From the NCBI GenBank assembly GCA_013372875.1, contig JABXIW010000356.1:1-12624 (forward strand): 12,624 bases of DNA, given 5' to 3'. The notes under the pieces are model-generated. The model saw only the letters and a program-made list of their open reading frames with translations, was not told where the DNA came from and searched no databases. Numbering within the stretch: the stretch's first letter is position 1; each line of letters begins with the position of its first letter. This DNA is from Gammaproteobacteria bacterium. Lineage in GTDB: Bacteria; Pseudomonadota; Gammaproteobacteria; Enterobacterales; Kangiellaceae. The translations under genes were made by a program, and so were the position numbers. Below are positions 7,379 to 12,624 of the stretch, piece after piece.

Positions 7379-8576
7379 TACCGTTCCACTCCTTGCAGCC
7401 ATTACTCTGGCACTGTTTTTTGTCCCAGTGAAATTCGCTGCAGGTGGCGTGGCACTTGCGCCTTCCGATATCGCAAGTTTGCTTTCTGTTGGCTTAATCG
7501 CCTTGATCATTTTAGAAGGAAGAGCAAAGCAACTGTTGCATCCATGTATCGGATTCTTGGTGCTGTTTACTGGATATGTATTTATCAATGGCTTGTTGAA
7601 CAGAGTGCCTTTGGCCCCACTATTGATCGAAACCGTTCAGTGGCTAGCCATTCTTTGTCTACTGAGCTTACTTTACGCTTACGGAGCATTTGATGATGAG
7701 CGAGTGATGGTCTATTTCACCTACCTACTTTTTATCATCTGTGGTCTAGTCGCAGCATGGCACTTCGCCCAAGGCTATCAAAGCGGATTTAAATTACTCG
7801 GGGTCAGTAAATACGGATTTGGAGTGTTGTGCTCGCTACTCTATTTGTATCGCGACAAAATTCGCCTGTTCCCTTTTTTGATGCTAGTTGCATTTGCGCT
7901 ACTCGTGTTATCTCAAGAACGAAAAGCTCTGCTGGGCTTTTGTTTGCTGTTTTTTCTCGATCAGATTTTTATTAAAAACTGGATGCGAAAAACCATCAGT
8001 GAAACCTATACATGGATGCTTCTCTTGGCGTTGGCATTTGTGGTTATTGGAACAGTCTCTACCACGCTCTACGTCGGTTTTGATGCTCTTGCCGATAAAC
8101 TGGAGATCACTCAAGAAGACATTTTGTTTGCCAACCAAAGTGAAGCACGATGGGTGTCCAACTTGCATCGCAAGCTGCTACTCGCAAACGGCATGGATAT
8201 CTTAACGCAGCATCCTATTTTAGGCGTGGGCGCCAAAATGCTGCCCAACTTTATGATCGATTACTTCAACTACGATGAACTAGCGATTTACACCCACAAC
8301 TTTGTGCTCGATACCGCCATCGAATACGGTTTGCTCGGCATTGCGTTTCTGTTTGGAGGCTACTTTCTTTTCATCAAATTTTGTTTTCGCAGTATCGATG
8401 ACAACAGAAAAAGTCTTTTACTCGCGGTTTACGCCCTCATCATGGTGTTCTTCGTTGCCGTAAATACCACCATCATTTTGATACTTTTGTTGCCAGTTAT
8501 GATCAGTCGAAAACGAACACCAGAACCTCAGACAGTCATCCATTCGCTGCCAGTCAATAAAAGTCACGAATTTTAA
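7344..8576 (+). CDS. Wzy/O-antigen ligase family membrane protein (probable repeat-unit polymerase)
   Basis: This polytopic inner-membrane protein of 410 residues has about ten to eleven hydrophobic segments. It probably joins flipped repeat units into the polymer on the periplasmic side. The Wzy_C family pattern is present: SQERKALLG (190-198), then a periplasmic loop (about 245-320) with SEARW (266-270), HPILGVGAKM (290-299) and THNFVLDTAIEYGLLG (317-332). The frame is open upstream inside the preceding gene. ATG 7344 is chosen because GAGAGGG lies 5 bases upstream and the first membrane segment follows at once. The gene therefore overlaps the glycosyltransferase by 35 bases. Polymerase and ligase cannot be told apart by motif. 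An isolated Wzx/Wzy locus with a Wzc-type kinase favours polymerase. Confidence 0.88.
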   Translation: MESTNSSVPISNTVPLLAAITLALFFVPVKFAAGGVALAPSDIASLLSVGLIALIILEGRAKQLLHPCIGFLVLFTGYVFINGLLNRVPLAPLLIETVQWLAILCLLSLLYAYGAFDDERVMVYFTYLLFIICGLVAAWHFAQGYQSGFKLLGVSKYGFGVLCSLLYLYRDKIRLFPFLMLVAFALLVLSQERKALLGFCLLFFLDQIFIKNWMRKTISETYTWMLLLALAFVVIGTVSTTLYVGFDALADKLEITQEDILFANQSEARWVSNLHRKLLLANGMDILTQHPILGVGAKMLPNFMIDYFNYDELAIYTHNFVLDTAIEYGLLGIAFLFGGYFLFIKFCFRSIDDNRKSLLLAVYALIMVFFVAVNTTIILILLLPVMISRKRTPEPQTVIHSLPVNKSHEF

Positions 8577-8594
8577 TAATCAAGGATTTGATCA

Positions 8595-9428
8595 ATGAAA
8601 TACTCTATCGCTCGACAATTTGAAAAGAACCGAGAACTTCGGGCTGATAACTTCGTCTTGGTGTATCAAATGGGGAAAGTGGGCTCATCGTCTATCGAGC
8701 ATACTTTGGAAGCGCGTAACATTCCGAGCTATCACATCCACACGTTTGACGATCATGAAGAATTTCACATGTACCACAACAAAAAGGATGTGAGTAAATT
8801 CTTCGATTTTAAAAATCGCGCGATGTACCGTTTGGTTCTGAATCAACGCAAGCGCATTTTGCAAAAGCGCGAGCAAATCAAGATCGTTACATTAATCCGT
8901 GACCCGATTGCGACGGTTTTCTCCCGTTTTTTCCAAGATCTGCATCTGCAATTTATCGAAGGCAAAAAGAACGATGCCATCCACCGCGACATGGAAGTGA
9001 CCTACAAGCATCTAGAGCATTGCTTTGATAACTACATCAACCTGAACTACTTCGCAGATTGGTTCGATAACGAGCTAAAACGTAACTTCAGCATCGATGT
9101 CATGCGCCAAGAGATCGATAACACTCAACCATTTTTCACGTTCAACAATGACAAAGCCAGCGTCATTCTGATTAAGTGCGAGCAACTGAGTTCCCTTGAC
9201 AAAGAGATTGGAGACTTCCTAAATGTCGACAACTTTGTTCTGAAAAACAGCAATGAAGCAAAGAACAAATGGTATTCCAACATCCACCAATACTTTAAAC
9301 AGCATTACGATTTTTCTAAGTTGTTTTACATGTATGACTTACCGCTTTATCGCCATATTTACTCGCAGCAAGAACGAGAAGCCTTCAAAACCAAGTGGTT
9401 AAAAACTCCAGGGACAAAGTCAGCATGA
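8595..9428 (+). CDS. Sulfotransferase-like 'putative capsular polysaccharide synthesis' protein, copy 2
   Basis: This is a soluble 277-residue paralogue of the protein at 5514-6326. Shared landmarks in the same order are YQMGKVGSS (24-32), LIRDPIATVFS (100-110), WFDNEL (156-161) and NKWYS (224-228). As in copy 1, Arg102 and Ser110 have the Arg-x7-Ser spacing of a PAPS 3'-phosphate site, and Lys28-x-Gly-Ser-Ser matches the 5'-phosphosulfate loop. Outside these motifs the two are clearly diverged, so they probably act on different positions or sugars. AAGGA lies 8 bases before the ATG, and the gene follows the polymerase by 18 bases. Its stop is in an ATGA overlap with the next glycosyltransferase, the same junction as in copy 1. 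The activity is inferred, not shown. Confidence 0.8.
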   Translation: MKYSIARQFEKNRELRADNFVLVYQMGKVGSSSIEHTLEARNIPSYHIHTFDDHEEFHMYHNKKDVSKFFDFKNRAMYRLVLNQRKRILQKREQIKIVTLIRDPIATVFSRFFQDLHLQFIEGKKNDAIHRDMEVTYKHLEHCFDNYINLNYFADWFDNELKRNFSIDVMRQEIDNTQPFFTFNNDKASVILIKCEQLSSLDKEIGDFLNVDNFVLKNSNEAKNKWYSNIHQYFKQHYDFSKLFYMYDLPLYRHIYSQQEREAFKTKWLKTPGTKSA

Positions 9429-10456
9429 AAAAAGTACTTCATATTACCGAAGCCTTTGGAGGCGGTGTTCAAACCGCGCTGTACAGCTACGTACATTCAT
9501 CTCGACATGAACCGTATGAACACTTTTTGCTTGCTAGAGCGCGTCACAATGATTTAACCAAAGACAGCAATCACGATGTTTTTGCTCAAACGAAATGGGT
9601 GGAAGGTGGGCTTCTGCAGTTTGTGCGAGACGCCAATCAAACCATCAATGACATAAAACCCGATATTGTGCACTTGCACTCTAGCAAAGCCGGGTTTTTA
9701 GGTCGATTTTTGAAACTCAACCACGCCCGCTTGGTGTATACCCCGCACTGCTATGCGTTTGAACGAGAAGATATTTCAGGCTTCGCTCGCCAACTATACA
9801 AAGCTTTAGAAAAGGTGATGCTCAACAAAATTGACGTGGTGGCAGGCTGCAGTCAGCGCGAATGTGATTTAGCCATTAGCATTGGAGCAAAACGAGCGGA
9901 ACTGCTGAACAACTACGTTTCTTATCAAAGTGCGACACGTGTCGGCCGAGACCATCAAGCTGCATTGAACATTGTTGTTTTAGGGCGCGTCGCACCACAG
10001 AAAGACCCTCAATTTTTACTTAACACACTCCGTTGCTTGAATCGATTTGCACTCAATCGCCAATTAGACATTACTTGGATTGGAGGAGGAGACAGAGAGC
10101 TAGAGCAAGCGTTAAGAGCCGAAGACGTACAAGTAACGGGTATGCTTCCTCGCGATGAAGTGGTTAAGAAACTGCAGGCCTCCGATCTCTATTTACATAC
10201 CGCCGCATGGGAAGGTATGCCTTTAACGATTCTAGAAGCCGCGAAGCTGCACCTCCCTATGGTGATTCGTTCCATTGGTGCCACAAAAGATCTCAACTAT
10301 CCTTTTTTGGCGCAAACACCAGAAGACATGGCAAAGCAAATGACACATTGCATCAATCACTATGATGACATTGATTTTCGCCAATACACCACCGAGTTGA
10401 ATGAGACGTTCAGTGAAGAAAAACAACGCCTCGCTCTAAACAACATTTACAGTTAG
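9425..10456 (+). CDS. GT4 family glycosyltransferase, copy 2
   Basis: This retaining GT-B glycosyltransferase has 343 residues. The N-terminal start VLHITEAFGGGVQTALYSYV (4-23) is the Gly-rich acceptor-side loop. HLHSSKAGFLGRF (83-95) and GCSQRE (141-146) follow. The C-terminal domain has VVLGRVAPQKDPQFLL (184-199), WIGGGDRELEQAL (218-230) and WEGMPLTILEAAKLHLPMV (262-280), with the EX7E pair E263/E271. The HLHSSKAG stretch resembles GT4 enzymes of the 'glycosyltransferase family 4, WbpH/PelF-like' kind, but I cannot assign a donor. The frame is open upstream to a GTG at 9395. ATG 9425 is chosen because it aligns with the family N-terminus and forms the ATGA overlap with the previous gene. 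It is only distantly similar to the GT4 at 6323-7378. Confidence 0.92.
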   Translation: MKKVLHITEAFGGGVQTALYSYVHSSRHEPYEHFLLARARHNDLTKDSNHDVFAQTKWVEGGLLQFVRDANQTINDIKPDIVHLHSSKAGFLGRFLKLNHARLVYTPHCYAFEREDISGFARQLYKALEKVMLNKIDVVAGCSQRECDLAISIGAKRAELLNNYVSYQSATRVGRDHQAALNIVVLGRVAPQKDPQFLLNTLRCLNRFALNRQLDITWIGGGDRELEQALRAEDVQVTGMLPRDEVVKKLQASDLYLHTAAWEGMPLTILEAAKLHLPMVIRSIGATKDLNYPFLAQTPEDMAKQMTHCINHYDDIDFRQYTTELNETFSEEKQRLALNNIYS

Positions 10457-10465
10457 AGAAATAGA

Positions 10466-11773
10466 ATGTTTCAAGCCATTCAACAAAAACTGCTACTTAT
10501 GCCGAGTGGCAAAAAGAACTTGCTGTCACTCGGCATGAAAACGGCAATCACGCGAGTTTTCAGTGCATTATTTGCCTTTTTGCTTACGCTCATCGTGTCG
10601 CGCACAACCGATGCATCCACTTCAGGTCAGTTTTTCTTCTTATTCAATCTCGTATCACTCACAGCCATTATTTCTCAGCGAGGCTTTGACGTTGCTTTAG
10701 TCCGATTCAACGCTATCGCGTTTAGCAACGGAGATATTCAACAGCAAAGTGACAACTATTGGACGGCTTTAACTCGCAGTATCACATTTTGTTTCATGGC
10801 TGCCGTTACTCTATTTGTCGGCTTTTACCTTTTTCCAAATCAACTGAATCAAACCAACAGTCCAACAGTGGCGATTACGCTCGCGCTGATGTGCGTACCT
10901 TTCCTCGTATTAGGACAAACCAACAGCCGTGTTTTACAAGCAAGTAAAATGGTGGTGCCATCCCTATTCGCGCTTCAACTCGGCGTCAGTGTGCTCATGG
11001 TTTTGTTCATTATTGGCCTGAGCACACTGCACTCACAAAACATCAACAGCCTAATAGCGGCATTGCTGCTGGCGAGTCTGATCGTCAGTATTGCTTCAAC
11101 GACTAAATGGTTTAGCTCTGGTCAATATCAAAAGCCGACCCCGACAACAAATATCGAACTGATCTCCTCGGCGAAGCAAGTGTGGATTGGCAGCATTTTC
11201 ACCAATATCCTCCAATGGGGAAGCATTGTTATTGCTGGTTTTTTCATTTCTACCACGGAGCTAGGGTTGTTAGCAGCAGCGCAACGAACATCGCTACTGA
11301 TTGGCTTTGTACTGATTACCATTAACTTCGTTGTTGCCCCAATGTTCGCCTCTCTTTTTAAAGAAGGAAAGCTGGATAAACTGCGAAATTTAAGTCGATG
11401 GGCTTGTCGTGCAAACATTGGCGCAGCTTTACTTCCTGTCTTAGTTTGCACCCTATTTCCTGAATTCGTCATGCAGCTTTTTGGTGATGAATTTCTTGCG
11501 GCAGCTCCGCTGTTAGTTGTCCTTTCTTTAGGGCAGATGGTCAATATCGCCACTGGTTCGGTAGGATTTTTATTGCTAATGAGCGGCCATGAGAGAACGA
11601 TGAAATACATCACGATTTGTTCAGGCACTATTTCCATCGCTCTTTTGGTTTTTCTTAGCCAAAGCTACGGCGTTCTGGGGGCTGCATGGGCAATGGCGAT
11701 CGGCATGGCGATCCAAAACCTTACCGCGCTCTATTTTGTAAAACGCTATTTAGGCTTCTTTCCTGTGGGGTAA
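10466..11773 (+). CDS. Wzx-type oligosaccharide flippase (MOP/polysaccharide transporter superfamily)
   Basis: This integral membrane protein of 435 residues has roughly twelve hydrophobic segments and almost no long soluble loop. It is expected to flip the undecaprenyl-diphosphate-linked repeat unit from cytoplasm to periplasm. The N-terminus (ITRVFSALFAFLLTLIVSR, 28-46) followed by a Gly-Gln-Phe-Phe stretch (54-57) is characteristic of Wzx proteins. So are the mid-protein segment with 'LGLLAAAQRTSLLIG' (266-280) and 'VMQLFGDEFLAAAPLLVVLSLGQ' around 335-357. The gene starts 9 bases after the glycosyltransferase stop with a weak GAGAA ribosome site. A 10-base perfect inverted repeat lies in codons 12-24 (see separate feature). 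It is the only flippase in the locus, and pairs with the polymerase at 7344-8576. Confidence 0.9.
   Translation: MFQAIQQKLLLMPSGKKNLLSLGMKTAITRVFSALFAFLLTLIVSRTTDASTSGQFFFLFNLVSLTAIISQRGFDVALVRFNAIAFSNGDIQQQSDNYWTALTRSITFCFMAAVTLFVGFYLFPNQLNQTNSPTVAITLALMCVPFLVLGQTNSRVLQASKMVVPSLFALQLGVSVLMVLFIIGLSTLHSQNINSLIAALLLASLIVSIASTTKWFSSGQYQKPTPTTNIELISSAKQVWIGSIFTNILQWGSIVIAGFFISTTELGLLAAAQRTSLLIGFVLITINFVVAPMFASLFKEGKLDKLRNLSRWACRANIGAALLPVLVCTLFPEFVMQLFGDEFLAAAPLLVVLSLGQMVNIATGSVGFLLLMSGHERTMKYITICSGTISIALLVFLSQSYGVLGAAWAMAIGMAIQNLTALYFVKRYLGFFPVG
10499..10536 (+). repeat. Perfect 10-base inverted repeat inside the flippase gene
   Basis: ATGCCGAGTG (10499-10508) is the exact reverse complement of CACTCGGCAT (10527-10536), with an 18-base loop. 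A G-U and an A-T pair extend the stem. It begins 34 bases into the coding sequence, and each arm carries an in-frame ATG (codons 12 and 24). No U-tract follows, so it is not an intrinsic terminator. A role in mRNA folding or translation is inference. Confidence 0.6.
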
Positions 11774-11775
11774 CG

Positions 11776-12177
11776 ATGACTTCGACGATCGCACGTTTAG
11801 GTTTTATTTCTATATCTCTACTTACAATCGGCCTTTCTTTGTGGAAGAGTTCAGAGCTAAATCATGCCGTTTATCTGAATATGGAAAACTATGTTGGAGG
11901 CTCAAGCACGCTGCATTTTACGTTTAGCATGTTGATTGGTTTTCTCGCTGTGTTTACCTTCCCTCGCTTTACCCACGCAACCAAAATGGATGCGTTCGGG
12001 ATTCGACTGCTGTTTTGCTTACTGCTGATCATCTCGGCGGAAGAATTTAGCCAGTTGTTTATTGAAAGCCGTTCATTCAGCTTTGACGATTTGAGTACCA
12101 ACTGGATTGGCATGATCCTTGGGTATTTTAGTGCCAAAGCGATTACCCTCTTTCGAGCATCTCGCTCTCGTGCATAA
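11776..12177 (+). CDS. VanZ-like small membrane protein
   Basis: This small integral membrane protein of 133 residues has four hydrophobic segments, near 8-22, 46-62, 77-87 and 107-122. The C-terminal half has the VanZ-family pattern: ISAEEFSQLF (86-95), then an Arg-Ser-Phe (99-101), then DDLSTNWIGMILGYF (104-118), that is Glu-x-x-Gln, Arg, Asp and Asn at conserved spacing. VanZ proteins lower teicoplanin binding in enterococci, but the biochemical activity of the family is not established. Relatives often sit at the end of exopolysaccharide loci. The frame is open into the flippase gene. ATG 11776 is chosen because GGGG at 11767-11770 is 5 bases upstream and only 2 bases separate it from the flippase stop. 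It is the last gene of the operon. Confidence 0.82.
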   Translation: MTSTIARLGFISISLLTIGLSLWKSSELNHAVYLNMENYVGGSSTLHFTFSMLIGFLAVFTFPRFTHATKMDAFGIRLLFCLLLIISAEEFSQLFIESRSFSFDDLSTNWIGMILGYFSAKAITLFRASRSRA

Positions 12178-12183
12178 ACTCTC

Positions 12184-12206
12184 CGGCAGGTGACGCACCT
12201 GTTGTT
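12184..12206 (+). terminator. Weak hairpin after the last operon gene, possible terminator
   Basis: CAGGTG (12187-12192) pairs with CACCTG (12196-12201) around an ACG loop. Two G-U pairs and one C-G pair (12184-12186 with 12202-12204) extend it. It lies 7 bases after the VanZ-like stop codon. The following bases, TTGTTA, are only partly T-rich, so efficiency is doubtful. An operon carrying ops and read by RfaH-modified polymerase might need a different terminator. Confidence 0.35.
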
Positions 12207-12220
12207 AGGCAAACACCTTT

Positions 12221-12255
12221 GGGTTATTTGGGTATATAATCTTGCCAAATAACCC
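12221..12255 (+). promoter_or_regulatory. Perfect palindrome spanning a -10 box, candidate operator/promoter of yqfB
   Basis: GGGTTATTTGG (12221-12231) is the exact reverse complement of CCAAATAACCC (12245-12255). The 13 bases between hold TATAAT (12235-12240), a consensus sigma-70 -10 box 33 bases before the yqfB start. No good -35 element is at 16-18 bases upstream. If transcription starts near 12246-12247, the left arm is not in the mRNA, so the symmetry would act as DNA, for example as a repressor or activator site. In read-through RNA from the operon it could instead fold as an 11-pair hairpin. Confidence 0.55.
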
Positions 12256-12272
12256 GGAGAAAAGAGAGCCTC

Positions 12273-12596
12273 ATGTCATCTCATCCAACAAAAATTACCT
12301 TTTTCGAATTTCTCACGCCATTGATCACTTCTGGCCAAAAGACCATCACTATTCGTGACGAGTCAGAAAGTCACTATGTACCAAACACAGAAGTAGAAGT
12401 GTTCACGTTGGAAACCGATCGTAAGGTTTGTGATATCAAGATCTTGTCTGTTGAGCCATTAAACTTTGATGAAATCAATGAGTTTCACGCAGAACAAGAA
12501 GCCATCGAGTTGCCAAAACTCAAACAGTTGATTCGAGAAATCTATCCGGATATCGATAAGCTATTTGTTATCGAATACGAATTGCTCAAAAAGTAG
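12273..12596 (+). CDS. yqfB: N4-acetylcytidine amidohydrolase, ASCH-domain protein YqfB
   Basis: This is a small cytoplasmic enzyme (107 residues) of the ASCH/PUA-like fold that hydrolyses N4-acetylcytidine to cytidine and acetate, recycling modified nucleosides from RNA. It aligns along its length with E. coli YqfB as I remember it. The stretch KTITIRDESESH (23-34) is identical, HAEQE (72-76) is shared, and the end IYPDIDKLFVIEYE parallels the E. coli C-terminus. The three residues described as catalytic in E. coli (Lys21, Thr24, Glu74) correspond to Lys23, Thr26 and Glu76 here. GAGAG lies 4 bases before the ATG. It has its own -10 box and is functionally unrelated to the polysaccharide genes, so it marks the right border of the locus. 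Confidence 0.93.
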   Translation: MSSHPTKITFFEFLTPLITSGQKTITIRDESESHYVPNTEVEVFTLETDRKVCDIKILSVEPLNFDEINEFHAEQEAIELPKLKQLIREIYPDIDKLFVIEYELLKK

Positions 12597-12624
12597 ACCA
12601 CAAAAAAACTAGACGACTGGTCTA
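12594..12624. terminator. Probable bidirectional terminator, cut by the window end
   Basis: After the yqfB stop there is a run of seven A (12602-12608), then TAGAC (12610-12614), a 5-base loop, and GTCTA (12620-12624) at the very edge. An A-run before a stem is the mirror of a T-run after it, as in bidirectional intrinsic terminators. The expected T-run would lie just outside the window. A competing pairing, TAGACCA (12594-12600) with TGGTCTA (12618-12624), starts at the stop codon itself. Incomplete, so moderate confidence. Confidence 0.5.

Noticed and set aside
9395..9424. GTG at 9395 as start of the second GT4 gene
   Set aside because: The extra ten residues do not belong to the GT4 N-terminal strand, and ATG 9425 gives the same ATGA junction as in the first module.
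11128..11637. Minus-strand open frame of 169 codons opposite the flippase
   Set aside because: The translation has no recognisable domain or membrane pattern and mirrors the hydrophobic codons of the flippase.
1..12624. Search for a defence system, mobile element, CRISPR array or integron
   Set aside because: No transposase, integrase, nuclease, repeat array or terminal repeats are visible. All genes fit one polysaccharide operon plus yqfB.

Overview
The window is a compact polysaccharide locus from a gammaproteobacterium, almost certainly a Vibrio and probably of the Harveyi clade. Three things point there: the gene order, the character of the proteins, and a short YqfB-type gene at the end. 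The first four genes (initiating sugar-phosphate transferase, outer-membrane beta-barrel, short polysaccharide export protein, Wzc-type tyrosine autokinase) follow the order I recall for vpsL-M-N-O of V. cholerae vps-II and for the cps/brp exopolysaccharide loci of V. parahaemolyticus and V. vulnificus. The species and these correspondences are recalled, not searched.

Layout. Positions 1-178 are a leader. It carries short A/T-rich direct repeats, then a hairpin, then a perfect 12-base ops element (the RfaH recruitment site) about 20 bases before the first start codon. From 179 to 12177 there are eleven genes, all on the plus strand. They are separated by at most about 18 bases or overlap, so they look like one operon. 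In order: glycosyl-1-phosphate transferase, BBP2-like beta-barrel, short OPX protein, PCP/BY-kinase, sulfotransferase-like protein 1, GT4 glycosyltransferase, Wzy/O-antigen-ligase-type polymerase, sulfotransferase-like protein 2, a second GT4 glycosyltransferase, Wzx-type flippase, and a small VanZ-like membrane protein. After a 95-base gap with a weak hairpin, a -10-like box and a striking palindrome, an unrelated housekeeping-type gene follows (12273-12596, N4-acetylcytidine amidohydrolase, yqfB). The window ends inside what looks like a bidirectional terminator.

How the genes work together. The set reads as a complete Wzx/Wzy-dependent export machine. The transferase loads the first sugar-1-phosphate on undecaprenyl phosphate, and the two GT4 enzymes extend it. 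The two sulfotransferase-like proteins probably decorate it. Wzx flips the lipid-linked unit and the Wzy-like protein polymerises it. The tyrosine kinase/co-polymerase controls chain length, and the short OPX protein with the beta-barrel carries the polymer through periplasm and outer membrane. No nucleotide-sugar synthesis genes and no Wzb-like phosphatase are in the window, so these must come from elsewhere.

The most interesting signals are two paralogous proteins with PAPS-sulfotransferase-like motifs (suggesting a sulfated polymer), a sulfotransferase-GT4 pair that occurs twice with the same ATGA junction, an ops element abutting an upstream hairpin, and a perfect 11-base palindrome bracketing the -10 box of yqfB. 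I see no mobile elements, CRISPR arrays, tRNAs or rRNAs.
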